Source: Paenibacillus phytorum
GTDB lineage: Bacteria > Bacillota > Bacilli > Paenibacillales > NBRC-103111
Length of the DNA stretch: 64,000 nucleotides
Direction: 5' to 3'
Assembly: GCF_013141715.1 (NCBI RefSeq)
Contig: NZ_WHOA01000125.1
Location: 124,001-188,000, forward strand
Both the position numbers and the translations under genes were made by a program. This document shows, piece by piece, positions 1 to 8,984 of the stretch (position 1 is its first letter; every line of letters begins with the position of its first letter). A model generated the notes under the pieces. The model was not told the DNA's origin and did no database searches. It saw only the letters and a list, made by a program, of their open reading frames with translations.

Positions 1-384
1 GATATGCCGAATCCCACAAGCCTGGCCAGTCGATTCAAAATAGAAGGCTACCGCAGAAGCCAACGTACCGCTTTGCCCTACCTCTGCTGGATGAACAGAC
101 ATGCCAGCCGGTTTATTAACAACAAGGCAAAAGTCATCCTCATACAAAATACCAAGAGCATAAGGCTCAGGTCTGAAAGCAGCCTTCTCTTCTGGAAATG
201 CATGAAGTCGAATTTTGTCATCCTGAATTCGAATAAGACCTTGAGAGGCTAGTCGAAGAAAGTACTTTCTAGGAACTGGCAGTATAGCTGCTAATTCTTC
301 TATTGCCCCTGGTTTAAGAGGCTTCCATAATGGATTTGGAACAGGGAGCTCCAACCATTCACCACTGCGCTTCCACTCTGTCAT
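1..384 (-). CDS. RluA-family pseudouridine synthase, N-terminal part (runs off left edge)
   Basis: This gene is cut by the left edge; 128 N-terminal residues are visible on the minus strand. Enzymes of this family convert uridine to pseudouridine in rRNA or tRNA. The visible part has an S4-like N-terminal stretch, then LYEDDFCLVVNKPAGMSVHP, which holds the conserved NKPAGM(S/V)HP signature that opens the RluA catalytic domain. The catalytic HRLD motif would lie beyond the edge. An AAAGGA site precedes the ATG. The start codon overlaps the stop of the small upstream gene as ATGA, so the two are probably co-translated. The exact target base cannot be told from this fragment. Confidence 0.85.
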   Translation of the reverse strand, partial: MTEWKRSGEWLELPVPNPLWKPLKPGAIEELAAILPVPRKYFLRLASQGLIRIQDDKIRLHAFPEEKAAFRPEPYALGILYEDDFCLVVNKPAGMSVHPAEVGQSGTLASAVAFYFESTGQACGIRHI

Positions 385-494
385 TTAAGTGTTCCTTTAC
401 GAAAAGATAAATAGATTACGAGCAAAATAACTAGAAACACAAAAACAACGGCCATTAGATCTATTGGAAAATCAAAAAAGTAATATCGTTTCAT
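381..494 (-). CDS. 37-residue single-pass membrane protein
   Basis: This small gene has an AAGGAG ribosome site about eleven bases before its ATG. Its stop codon overlaps the ATG of the pseudouridine synthase gene by four bases (ATGA). The product begins MKRYYFFDFPIDLM, continues with one hydrophobic helix of about 20 residues (roughly 12 to 31), and ends in a basic FRKGTLK tail. I do not recognise a family. The good ribosome site and the overlapping stop and start suggest it is a real translated ORF, perhaps also serving to couple translation of the enzyme downstream. Confidence 0.6.
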   Translation of the reverse strand: MKRYYFFDFPIDLMAVVFVFLVILLVIYLSFRKGTLK

Positions 495-666
495 AGATTT
501 GATTACTCCTTAAGAAAATAGTGATTATGTACACTTTATTTTAACAATTACCAATAACAATTGCATGCAAAAATATGATAATATAAGTCTTGTATTGTTT
601 TTTTTCGACATTACTTATCAAAATATCTAATACCAAATAGAATAATAGAGCAGGAGAGGAACAACC

Positions 667-2160
667 GTGGGTAGTTCAATATTAGAGCATTTTCGTAGTT
701 ATAGTTGGCTGAAACGCACTTTTCTCGTTATAGCTGTTTGTACTTTTCTGAGTTCAAGCTTCTTATTTCTAACCCCACCTGGGGCATATATTCGCGAGTA
801 TTTGGCTAAAACGGTTATTACGACGCAGCATCGTGACTGGGCTTGGATTTTCGTTGGCGCTGAGCGTAGAGATCAGATGGTTCTCGAAATGCAAAATTTG
901 ACCGAAATCAACTCTGTTGAAAAACAAGATTTGCGGGCGGTTCAATTCAATAAAAATCGTTCTACGGAAAGTCTTGTGAAAGTCGAAGATATTTCTGGTC
1001 AGTTTTGGAAGGGCAAGAAAATGTTTGTCTATGACCCACGAACGATTCGTGTCGTTGTCCCCGCAAAGCAAGGTGAAGGGGAAAGAATTACCTCCATGGT
1101 AGAGCGTACTGGAGCTGTCGCCGGCGTAAACGGCGGAGGTTTCAACGATCCAGACGGACTTGGAAACGGATTTGCGCCAATTGGTGCTATTATGTCCGGC
1201 GGAGAAATTCTTTATACAGACCAAGAAGGCAGCGTTCCTCAACACATCGTTGGATTCACAAAAGAAGGCACGCTCATTATCGGCAAGTATACGATTGACG
1301 AGCTGCTTAAACTTGGTGTCACTGACGCCGTATCCTTCTATCCGCGTGTTATTGCTAACGGAAAACCGCTCATTACTAGCGGAGACGGAGGCTGGGGACG
1401 CGCACCTCGTACAGCTGTGGGACAAAAAGCCGACGGAACGGTTATCTTCATTGTGATCGACGGCCGTCAAACGCACAGTGTAGGCGCGACCCTCAAAGAA
1501 GTACAGGATATGTTTCTCGCAGATGGCGTCATTAATGCTGGCTTCTTAGATGGCGGAGCTTCCTCCGAGATGGTATACAATGATGAGTTGATTACGAAGC
1601 CCTCAAGTCGTTATGGGGAGCGTCGCTTACCTTCTGCTTTCCTAGTTTTTGACCATCCTGACCAAGTAAAGGTGAAGAATGTTTGGGAAGGACTTAAAAC
1701 AATCGATCCAGGTGGTGCTTATGACCACCCTGAATTCTTGAAAGAACAAGCGAATAAAAAAGCGAACCCGCCTAAAGCAACAGCTACACCGAAATCAACA
1801 ACGTCAACCAAGCCTGAAACCAGCAGTGAAGCAGGTAAGAATGGCACATCTAATCCTCCTTCAGGATCAGATAATGGTGCTGTCAAACCAAGTCCGACAG
1901 TGAAGCCTGAAACTTCACCTACACCTTCTACGAAGCCAAGTCCTTCTCCAAGTCCTTCTCCGAGTACAGGCTCTGGAACAGGTACAGGCAATGGTGGTAA
2001 TACCGGCACAGGCTCAGGAAGCTCCTCACCAGGAGCTTCCACATCATCAAAGCCGAGCCCGACGCCTACACCGAGTACAAGCCCTAACCAAGGGCAAACA
2101 AACACTGGGAATCCTGCATTGCCATCTCCAACAATTGCTCCAACCATAAAAACAAACTAA
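667..2160 (+). CDS. Phosphodiester glycosidase (NAGPA-domain) membrane-anchored exoprotein
   Basis: The 497-residue product has an N-terminal membrane anchor (about residues 16 to 36), an extracellular phosphodiester glycosidase domain (about 120 to 330) and a Pro/Ser/Thr/Gly-rich tail from about residue 355. Domain signatures visible are AGVNGGGF, PRTAVGQ and FLDGGASSEMV, typical of the NAGPA family, which uncaps or trims phosphodiester-linked sugars and is often annotated as exopolysaccharide biosynthesis protein. The tail contains short PSPSPSPSPS repeats and probably spans the cell wall. The start is GTG with an AGGAGAG site eight bases upstream. The gene stands alone, ending at a shared terminator with hemL. 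The physiological substrate is unknown. Confidence 0.85.
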   Translation: MGSSILEHFRSYSWLKRTFLVIAVCTFLSSSFLFLTPPGAYIREYLAKTVITTQHRDWAWIFVGAERRDQMVLEMQNLTEINSVEKQDLRAVQFNKNRSTESLVKVEDISGQFWKGKKMFVYDPRTIRVVVPAKQGEGERITSMVERTGAVAGVNGGGFNDPDGLGNGFAPIGAIMSGGEILYTDQEGSVPQHIVGFTKEGTLIIGKYTIDELLKLGVTDAVSFYPRVIANGKPLITSGDGGWGRAPRTAVGQKADGTVIFIVIDGRQTHSVGATLKEVQDMFLADGVINAGFLDGGASSEMVYNDELITKPSSRYGERRLPSAFLVFDHPDQVKVKNVWEGLKTIDPGGAYDHPEFLKEQANKKANPPKATATPKSTTSTKPETSSEAGKNGTSNPPSGSDNGAVKPSPTVKPETSPTPSTKPSPSPSPSPSTGSGTGTGNGGNTGTGSGSSSPGASTSSKPSPTPTPSTSPNQGQTNTGNPALPSPTIAPTIKTN

Positions 2161-2181
2161 AATCTTTTACATAAGTAAGCA

Positions 2182-2210
2182 AAAGACCTGGCCACATTGG
2201 CCAGGTCTTT
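2182..2210. terminator. Bidirectional terminator between the NAGPA gene and hemL
   Basis: A perfect 12-bp stem (AAAGACCTGGCC with GGCCAGGTCTTT) encloses a 5-base loop. It lies between two convergent genes, and an A-rich or T-rich edge is present on each side, so it can serve both strands. Confidence 0.85.
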
Positions 2211-2224
2211 GCATGTTCAGAAAC

Positions 2225-3523
2225 TTATAATCGCTTCAACGCTTCACGATGAGCATTGATGGTAGCAGCGATATCTTCATCGGAATGAACCGTAGATACA
2301 AACATCCCTTCGAATTGCGAAGGTGCAACCGAAACTCCCAAATCGAGCATATGGCCGAAATAAGCATTAAACTTAGCTAGATCAGACGTTTTGGCTGTAT
2401 CGTAATTCGTGACAGCCTGCTCAGTGAAGAATGGACATATCATGGATCCTACTCGGTTAATAGTGCTTGCTACGCCAATTTCAGCTGCATTCCTAGCAAA
2501 TCCAGCTTCCAGCTTCGCGGACTTGCGTTCCAGTTCCTCATAGACATTGGGCTCGCCCAATAAGGATAACGTTGCGAAGCCTGCTGCCATCGCAAGCGGA
2601 TTGCCGGATAAGGTTCCCGCCTGATAGATTGGACCTGCAGGAGCAATCTGCTCCATGATGTCCAGTCGGCCTCCATAGGCGCCAACAGGAAGTCCTCCGC
2701 CAATGACCTTACCTAGACATGTTAAATCAGGTGTGACGCCGTACAAGCCCTGAGCGCAGTGTTTATGCACGCGAAAGCCAGTCATCACCTCATCGAAGAT
2801 TAGCAAGGAGCCATATTGCTGTGTAATGGAACGTAATCCTTGTAAAAACCCTTCTGCTGGAGGCACAACTCCCATATTCCCAGCAATCGGCTCAACGATG
2901 ATAGCAGCGATTTCTTCCCCAAACTTTTCAAAGACTAATTTAACGGATGTTAAATCATTGTAAGGCACGGTGAGCGTATTCGAAGCCACGCTATTCGGGA
3001 CCCCTGGACTGTCTGGAAGGCCAAGTGTGGCTACACCGGAGCCAGCTTTGATCAGCAATGCATCTGCGTGACCATGATAGCTTCCTTCGAATTTCATAAT
3101 CTTGTCGCGCTTCGTAAACCCGCGGGCTAACCGTAGGGCGCTCATCGTCGCTTCAGTCCCTGAATTCACCATGCGAACCATATCAATGGACGGAACCCGT
3201 TCAATAACCAACTTCGCCATTTCCGTTTCTAGAAGCGTCGGAGCACCGAAGCTCGTCCCTTTTTCGGCAGTACTTTTAATGGCTTCCAGCACGACAGGGT
3301 GAGCATGTCCTACAATTAACGGTCCCCAAGATCCTACATAATCGATAAAGGTATTGCCGTCAATATCCGTTACGCGAGAACCTGAGCCTTTCTCCATGAA
3401 CAAAGGTGTTAAACCAACCGACTTGAAGGCGCGAACAGGACTGTTCACTCCACCAGGAATGATCTTCTTAGCTTCTTGAAAGGCGGCCGAAGAGCGCGTG
3501 TCGATTCTACTCGAATTTTCCAT
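2225..3523 (-). CDS. hemL: Glutamate-1-semialdehyde 2,1-aminomutase
   Basis: This PLP enzyme turns glutamate-1-semialdehyde into 5-aminolevulinate, the last step of the C5 route that begins with HemA. The 432 residues match the usual full length. Visible features are the [18 protein letters not shown] cofactor-phosphate region near residue 120, FDEVMTGFR near 243, and the Schiff-base lysine K272 in [17 protein letters not shown]. In Bacillus subtilis hemL ends the hemAXCDBL operon. Here it lies downstream of hemE-hemH-hemY, separated from hemY by a gene on the opposite strand, so it probably has its own promoter in the 70-bp gap shared with that gene. Confidence 0.97.
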   Translation of the reverse strand: MENSSRIDTRSSAAFQEAKKIIPGGVNSPVRAFKSVGLTPLFMEKGSGSRVTDIDGNTFIDYVGSWGPLIVGHAHPVVLEAIKSTAEKGTSFGAPTLLETEMAKLVIERVPSIDMVRMVNSGTEATMSALRLARGFTKRDKIMKFEGSYHGHADALLIKAGSGVATLGLPDSPGVPNSVASNTLTVPYNDLTSVKLVFEKFGEEIAAIIVEPIAGNMGVVPPAEGFLQGLRSITQQYGSLLIFDEVMTGFRVHKHCAQGLYGVTPDLTCLGKVIGGGLPVGAYGGRLDIMEQIAPAGPIYQAGTLSGNPLAMAAGFATLSLLGEPNVYEELERKSAKLEAGFARNAAEIGVASTINRVGSMICPFFTEQAVTNYDTAKTSDLAKFNAYFGHMLDLGVSVAPSQFEGMFVSTVHSDEDIAATINAHREALKRL

Positions 3524-3593
3524 AATTTCATACCCCCAGTAATCTATCTATGATAAAATGAGTTGACTTACTACATATAAAGGCGGTACCCAT

Positions 3594-4253
3594 ATGATCG
3601 ATATCATCAAAAAAGTACCTTTATTCTCCCAATTGAATGAAGAACAATTCAAGGCTCTAGCTCAGATTTGTACAAGACGTTCCTTTACAAGGAGTACCGT
3701 CTTATTCTCCGAAAAAGAGGTCGGCTCCGTCTTTTATATGGTCCTCAGCGGCTCCGTCAAAATTTTCACAACAAGCAGCTCCGGCGAGGAAAAAATATTG
3801 TCCATCTGCAAATCAGGCGAAAGCTTTGGTGAACTTTCACTGATTGATGGCAAGCCGCGCTCTGCTTCGGCCCAAACTTTGGAAGACAGTGTGCTTCTCA
3901 CATTGACAGGACATAGTTTCCTCGATCTGCTTCGCACTCATTTTGACATTACCCTCGGCATTATGCAAGAGCTCAGTAGTCGACTACGCGATACGAATCA
4001 ACAAGTGTTCGACTTGACCTTCTTAGATGCGAGAACGCGTGTCATCAAAAGCTTGATCAAAATGGCCAATAAACATGGGTTGCGTAACGGAACGACGATT
4101 ACGATTAAACTCGTGCTTAACTTTGATGAAATATCACAACTAGCCGGCGTACAAAAAGTGACGCTCATGCAAGTGATTCGTGATCTTGAAGAAAAGCAAA
4201 TCTTGACCATTTCATCATCAGATTTCAAATTAGATCTGGCCAAGCTTCGTTAA
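3594..4253 (+). CDS. Crp/Fnr-family transcriptional regulator
   Basis: The 219-residue product has a cyclic-nucleotide-binding-like beta-roll (about 10 to 125, with SGESFGELSLIDGKPRSASA), a long dimerisation helix (about 125 to 150) and a winged helix-turn-helix (about 150 to 215, with FDEISQLAGVQKVTLMQVI). There is no N- or C-terminal cysteine cluster of the kind that holds the Fe-S cluster of Fnr, so a redox cluster is unlikely; the ligand is unknown. It is divergent from hemL and its stop overlaps that of hemY by four bases on the opposite strand. The position suggests control of haem genes, but this is inference. An AAAGGCGG site precedes the ATG. Confidence 0.85.
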   Translation: MIDIIKKVPLFSQLNEEQFKALAQICTRRSFTRSTVLFSEKEVGSVFYMVLSGSVKIFTTSSSGEEKILSICKSGESFGELSLIDGKPRSASAQTLEDSVLLTLTGHSFLDLLRTHFDITLGIMQELSSRLRDTNQQVFDLTFLDARTRVIKSLIKMANKHGLRNGTTITIKLVLNFDEISQLAGVQKVTLMQVIRDLEEKQILTISSSDFKLDLAKLR

Positions 4254-5716
4254 ATCGAACTGGCTGTTTCTACGGCTTCCTGAGACTGGTTTTGGATCAG
4301 ATCCGCAAGCTGCCACGCTGCCTCTTTACCTTGCCTTATACAGTCAGGGAGGCCCACTCCATGAAACCCCGCACCTACGATTAGGACATGAGGCATAGCT
4401 GCAGCAAGCTCTTCACGGAACTGTGCAATTTGCTCCAGATGACCCACAGGATATTGCGGCATAGAATGCATCAGGCGAGTTACATCCGTAAAGAGCGGTT
4501 CCGCTTTTAGTCCTAATAATTCCCTCAGATCATGGCGAGCTTTGCTAACCAGTTGTTCATCCGACCACTCCGGCCACTCTTGCTCACCTGCACGACCGAT
4601 ATAACAGCGCAGAAGCACCTTCCCGTCTGGAGCTGTATGCAGCCATTTAGCAGATGTTAAGGTACACGCAGTAATCGTCCTACCCTCGGTTTTCGGCACT
4701 AGAAAGCCCGAGGCATCCAGTTCAAAAGGTATGTCTTTACGATCGAAAGCCATAATAACATTCGCCACGGAAATGTAATCAATCTTCTTAAGTTGATTTG
4801 CTGCAGGCAAATCTGCTAATATCTGAGCTGCCTGATAAGTAGGCGTAGTCAGGATAACGCCGTCAACCATTTCACTATGCCCATCCTCAAAGATAACCTC
4901 GGCTTGATGCTGCCCCATTTTCCGAATGGAAACAACCCCAACGCCATTTCGCAGATCCACCGTCTTCAAGGCCTCTTCTAAGCCCGAAACCAACGTCTGA
5001 AGCCCCTTCTTGAACGTCACAAAAACCGAGTTACGAACCGCAGAAGGTAAGTGAGCACTCTCTTCACTCACGTTTTTGCGGCTGGCCATCATCCCTAGAA
5101 TTAAACTTCGATGCTTCTGCTCCATCGCTCGAAACTGTGGGAACGTTGCTTTCAAACTAAGCTTAAACGTATCACCTGCATAAATCCCCGCTAGAAGCGG
5201 TTCCACGATACGCTGAAGCACTTCTTTCCCTAAACGGCGTTCCAGAAAATGTCCAAGAGATTCATCCGCTGATAAATCACGCTTCGGCAGGATCAAATCA
5301 AGTGCAGCTCGCATTTTACCTAATGGGGAAATGAGACCCGTCTTCATGAACGGTGTCATTTGCGTTGGTATGCCGAGCACTAAGCCAGGTGGCATGCGGT
5401 GCAGCTTGCCTTGACGTACAATGTAGGTCTTTTTCGCCCCAGGATTCGTTCCTGTAAGCTCATGTTCAAGCCCGAGATCATAAGCCAGATCAATAATAGG
5501 ACGCTTCCGTGCAAGGAAGGAATCCGGCCCTTTTTCAATAACGAAACCCTCTCGCTCTATGGTATGAATTTTCCCGCCAAATGTCGAGGACTTCTCCACC
5601 ACAGAAATACGAAAAGGAGCTCCCGCTGACTCCAACCTTTTCTTTAAGTAAAAAGCTGCGCTAAGCCCCGTGATCCCCCCGCCAACAATCATGTAGTGCG
5701 GAATCCTAGTACTCAT
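4250..5716 (-). CDS. hemY: Coproporphyrinogen/protoporphyrinogen III oxidase
   Basis: This FAD enzyme aromatises coproporphyrinogen III (in Gram-positives, the coproporphyrin-dependent route) or protoporphyrinogen IX. The N-terminus carries the dinucleotide-binding motif YMIVGGGITGLSAAFYL, and the C-terminus carries LIVGAGFHGVGLPDCIRQGK, the usual second FAD contact. The chosen ATG overlaps the hemH stop as ATGA and gives 488 residues. A start eight codons upstream is possible but lacks a good ribosome site. It follows hemE-hemH in one operon. Its 3' end overlaps the convergent Crp/Fnr gene by four bases (TTAA), leaving no space for a terminator. Confidence 0.95.
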   Translation of the reverse strand: MSTRIPHYMIVGGGITGLSAAFYLKKRLESAGAPFRISVVEKSSTFGGKIHTIEREGFVIEKGPDSFLARKRPIIDLAYDLGLEHELTGTNPGAKKTYIVRQGKLHRMPPGLVLGIPTQMTPFMKTGLISPLGKMRAALDLILPKRDLSADESLGHFLERRLGKEVLQRIVEPLLAGIYAGDTFKLSLKATFPQFRAMEQKHRSLILGMMASRKNVSEESAHLPSAVRNSVFVTFKKGLQTLVSGLEEALKTVDLRNGVGVVSIRKMGQHQAEVIFEDGHSEMVDGVILTTPTYQAAQILADLPAANQLKKIDYISVANVIMAFDRKDIPFELDASGFLVPKTEGRTITACTLTSAKWLHTAPDGKVLLRCYIGRAGEQEWPEWSDEQLVSKARHDLRELLGLKAEPLFTDVTRLMHSMPQYPVGHLEQIAQFREELAAAMPHVLIVGAGFHGVGLPDCIRQGKEAAWQLADLIQNQSQEAVETASSI

Positions 5717-6660
5717 GATAAACGGGTGACCTCTTTCCATTTCTTGTAGACAACATCACTCAATGTTTCCAGGTACAGAGGGTCTGTATTTAGTGATTCT
5801 GTTCGTTCCAAATGCAGTCCAAGCTCTTTGGCAAGAGCCTGTGCTTCAATATCTATATCGTAGAGAACCTCAAGATGATCCGAAACAAAGCCGATCGGAC
5901 ATAGAAGTACATTCTTGACGCTTTCTTCTTGATTGATCTTCTGTAAAACATCCAAGATATCCGGACCGAGCCACGGCATCGCCGTTTGTCCTGCGCTTTG
6001 CCAACCGAACTGCCAATTCGTCAGACCTACACGTTCAGCAATGACTTTGGAAGTGGCAAGCAATTGATCTGGGTATGGGTCTTTCATTTCAAGTATTTTC
6101 TCAGGCAAGCTGTGCGCAGTAAAGATAACTCGTACATCATTTCGATTCACACCGGAGAATTTCTCCAAGGCTTTATCAACACGTGTGCTAAGCGCATCAA
6201 GCAGTTTAGGATGAAGATGGTAGTCAAGAACGAAATCAATCTTCAGACCAAGTGCCTCTGCCTTATCTTTCGCTCTTTTCACGTACCCGCCAACGCTCAT
6301 AGTGGAGTAGTGAGGGGCTAGAACGACTCCCACAGCCTCAGTAATACCGTCCTTAACCATTTGCTCCACACCGTCTTCTACATAAGGCTGAGCATGCTTT
6401 AGACCCTGATAACAGACGAATTCAAGTTCTGGGTGTTCTTGACGAAGTGTATTCTCCAGGCCTTTAACTTGCTTGTTCGTATTTTCACGCAGCGGGAAGA
6501 ACCCTCCTACAATTGCCTCATAACGAGCCGTTAATTCATGCAGTTGCTCAGGCGTTGGAGGATGCCCACGTCTAATATGTGTGTAATAAGCTTCAACTTG
6601 ATCCAAACTTTCGGGAGTACCATAAGACATGACTAGAACACCAATACGCTGATTCGCCAT
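5713..6660 (-). CDS. hemH: Ferrochelatase (coproporphyrin-type, CpfC/HemH)
   Basis: The enzyme inserts ferrous iron into the porphyrin, in Firmicutes probably coproporphyrin III. The 315 residues fit the short monofunctional Gram-positive type (about 310). Typical segments are IGVLVMSYGTPES, YYTHIRRGHPPTPEQL, VIFTAHSLPEKI (with the metal-site histidine) and LLCPIGFVSDHLEVLYDID (with the catalytic glutamate). The ATG chosen lies just after the hemE stop. A GTG four codons upstream would overlap hemE. The end overlaps the hemY start by four bases, so hemE, hemH and hemY form a tightly coupled unit. Confidence 0.96.
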   Translation of the reverse strand: MANQRIGVLVMSYGTPESLDQVEAYYTHIRRGHPPTPEQLHELTARYEAIVGGFFPLRENTNKQVKGLENTLRQEHPELEFVCYQGLKHAQPYVEDGVEQMVKDGITEAVGVVLAPHYSTMSVGGYVKRAKDKAEALGLKIDFVLDYHLHPKLLDALSTRVDKALEKFSGVNRNDVRVIFTAHSLPEKILEMKDPYPDQLLATSKVIAERVGLTNWQFGWQSAGQTAMPWLGPDILDVLQKINQEESVKNVLLCPIGFVSDHLEVLYDIDIEAQALAKELGLHLERTESLNTDPLYLETLSDVVYKKWKEVTRLS

Positions 6661-6661
6661 A

Positions 6662-7726
6662 CTAAACACCACTCTTTTCTGCTTGCTGCGTTAATACGGA
6701 ATGTGAGTAAGTATGAATGAAAGTAGTCAAATCCTTTAACTTCTCAAGCGATGCTTCCGGGAATAAGCCATGGCCAAGGTTAAAGATATAACCTGGTTGC
6801 TGGATACCCTCGTCTATAATGGCTTTCGCCTGTTGCTCAATAACGCTCATCGGAGCTGTTAAAATATAGGGATCCAAGTTTCCTTGCACGGCAAAGCGCT
6901 CGCCAACTCGTGCGCGGCCTACAGAAATTGGAATCCGCCAATCTAGACCAATAACATCCGCTTGGATGTCTTTGAGATATGGAAGTAACTCCCCTGAACT
7001 TACGCCTGGGAAATAAATCTTCGGCTCCTTCAAGTCCGCAAGTTCTTTGAATATTCGCGTCATTGTCGGCAGCACATACATTTGGAAATCCGCAGGAGAA
7101 AGCGCGCCAACCCAGCTATCAAATACTTGAACAGCCTTGGCACCCGCTGCGATATGCGCTCGCAAGTACGTAATAACCATATCACCAAGCTTCTCCATTA
7201 AGGCAAACCAAACGGTTGGTTCGGAGTACATAAGCTGCTTCGTACGAATATAGCTTTTGGATGGTTTACCTTCAATCAAGTAGCTCGCAATCGTAAATGG
7301 CGCACCCGCAAATGAGATGAGGGGAACCTCAAGCTCCTTGTCTAAGATGCGGATCGTTTGAATAATATGCGATAAATCTTTCTCCACATCGATAGGACGC
7401 AGGCGCTCTACATCTTGCGCTGTCCGAACCGGCGTATGAATCACAGGACCCACATCTTTGACAATATCAAAATCGATCCCAAGTGAAGCAACGGGATTCA
7501 TAATGTCCGAATATAAAATGGCCGCATCAACACCCAACTTTTTAATGGGCATCATGGTAACTTCCGCGGCTAGCTCTGGTTGCTGACAAATTTCGAGCAA
7601 TGAGTACTTTTCTTTGATTTTGCGATAATCTGGATCGTAACGTCCAGCTTGGCGCATATACCAAACAGGCAGCGTATCTACCTGTTCTTTTCGGCATGCT
7701 TTAATAAAATTATCGTTGTAGGTCAT
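6662..7726 (-). CDS. hemE: Uroporphyrinogen decarboxylase
   Basis: HemE removes four carboxyl groups from uroporphyrinogen III to give coproporphyrinogen III. The product opens with the family signature LPVWYMRQAGRYDPDYR near residue 20, containing the substrate-binding arginines, and later has the IFNLGHGLFPEASLEKL segment. The ATG used here has GGAAGGTG five bases upstream and gives 354 residues, matching the family. An ATG-proximal extension of 13 codons is less likely. A candidate TATAAT lies on the minus strand at 7775-7780, so the hemE-hemH-hemY unit may have its own promoter in the gap after hemB. Confidence 0.97.
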   Translation of the reverse strand: MTYNDNFIKACRKEQVDTLPVWYMRQAGRYDPDYRKIKEKYSLLEICQQPELAAEVTMMPIKKLGVDAAILYSDIMNPVASLGIDFDIVKDVGPVIHTPVRTAQDVERLRPIDVEKDLSHIIQTIRILDKELEVPLISFAGAPFTIASYLIEGKPSKSYIRTKQLMYSEPTVWFALMEKLGDMVITYLRAHIAAGAKAVQVFDSWVGALSPADFQMYVLPTMTRIFKELADLKEPKIYFPGVSSGELLPYLKDIQADVIGLDWRIPISVGRARVGERFAVQGNLDPYILTAPMSVIEQQAKAIIDEGIQQPGYIFNLGHGLFPEASLEKLKDLTTFIHTYSHSVLTQQAEKSGV

Positions 7727-7923
7727 GAGGCACCTTCCTCTGGGTTTCCATCTATTCTCATTCATTATGCCCTAATTATACCCCTGTCACAACTGAGGTA
7801 AGCTTATGTTTTGCGACAAAAGTATGACAAAAGAACCATCCGCCCTAAGACTACATGCTGATCGTTTCCTCCGGAAACTGCTCGCCCTTGCATCTTAGGT
7901 GAATGGCTCTATTTGGAAATCTG

Positions 7924-8916
7924 CTATTTTTTCAAATAACGAGCAATATCTTTTGCGAAATAAGTCAAGATGATATCAGCACCAGCACGTTTGAAGCTCG
8001 TCATTGTTTCCATCACGATAGCCTCTTCATTAACCCAGCCCTGCATGGCCGCAGCCTTAATCATCGAATATTCTGCACTCACATTATAGGCAACAACCGG
8101 CAAATCGAAGTTATCCTTCAGCATCCGAATGATGTCCATATAAGCAAGAGCTGGTTTCACCATAAGGAAATCAGCGCCCTCTGCAACGTCACTTTCCGCT
8201 TCACGCAAGGCTTCACGTCCGTTAGCTGGATCCATTTGATACGTCTTGCGGTCTCCGAATTGTGGTGTTGAATCCACAGCATCTCGGAATGGACCGTAAT
8301 AAGCTGATGCATATTTAACGGAATAGGCCATAATCGGTGTATTCTCGTAGCCAGCTTCATCTAATCCTGAACGAATAGCATGTACATAACCGTCCATCAT
8401 ATTGGAAGGAGCGATAATATCAGCACCCGCTTTGGCTTGCGATACAGCCGTACGAACCAACAGCTCCAAGGAAGCATCATTTGCCACATCCGCCTGTCCC
8501 GTAACCGGATGATGATGAATAACACCACAGTGACCTGTATCCGTAAACTGACAAAGACACGTATCGGCAATAATGAGCAAATTCGGGTTCAATTCTTTGA
8601 TCAAACGAGTTGCTTGCTGCACAATACCGTCATTCATAAAAGCGGATGTTCCTTTTGCATCTTTATGATCCGGAACACCAAACAAAAGAATAGCTTGAAT
8701 GCCAAGCTTTGTAATTTCTTCGATCTCTTCTTGCACTCTGTCTAAAGAAAAATGATAGACACCTGGCATCGAAGCAATTTCTGACTTGATGTTCGTACCA
8801 TGTGTTACAAAAATCGGTTGTACAACATCGTGAACAGTCACATGATTTTCACGTACCAAATTACGAATAGCAGCATTGCCGCGTAAGCGGCGATTACGAA
8901 CGATAGGGAAACTCAT
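7924..8916 (-). CDS. hemB: Delta-aminolevulinic acid dehydratase (porphobilinogen synthase)
   Basis: HemB condenses two 5-aminolevulinate molecules into porphobilinogen. The 330-residue product has [17 protein letters not shown] at the N-terminus, the zinc-site cysteines in [15 protein letters not shown], and the two catalytic lysines in [18 protein letters not shown] and [15 protein letters not shown]. The ATG chosen has a strong AAGGAGGCGG site seven bases upstream. Starts further upstream would read through an intercistronic hairpin. It is the last gene of the hemA-led block; about 190 bp separate it from hemE. Confidence 0.96.
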   Translation of the reverse strand: MSFPIVRNRRLRGNAAIRNLVRENHVTVHDVVQPIFVTHGTNIKSEIASMPGVYHFSLDRVQEEIEEITKLGIQAILLFGVPDHKDAKGTSAFMNDGIVQQATRLIKELNPNLLIIADTCLCQFTDTGHCGVIHHHPVTGQADVANDASLELLVRTAVSQAKAGADIIAPSNMMDGYVHAIRSGLDEAGYENTPIMAYSVKYASAYYGPFRDAVDSTPQFGDRKTYQMDPANGREALREAESDVAEGADFLMVKPALAYMDIIRMLKDNFDLPVVAYNVSAEYSMIKAAAMQGWVNEEAIVMETMTSFKRAGADIILTYFAKDIARYLKK

Positions 8917-8943
8917 GAAGAATTCCGCCTCCTTATTGGCGTT

Positions 8944-8973
8944 CAGATGCAGCTCCTTAAGAAGCTGCATCTG
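8944..8973. other. Intercistronic 11-bp stem-loop between cobA-hemD and hemB
   Basis: CAGATGCAGCT and AGCTGCATCTG pair perfectly around an 8-base loop. On the minus strand no T-run follows, and the hemB ribosome site comes soon after. It is therefore more likely an mRNA processing or stability hairpin than a terminator. Confidence 0.6.
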
Positions 8974-8984
8974 AGGCATTTTTA

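Noticed and set aside
7864..7878. Hairpin GTTTCC-TCC-GGAAAC after hemB as a terminator
   Set aside because: The stem is only 6 bp and no T-run follows on either strand.
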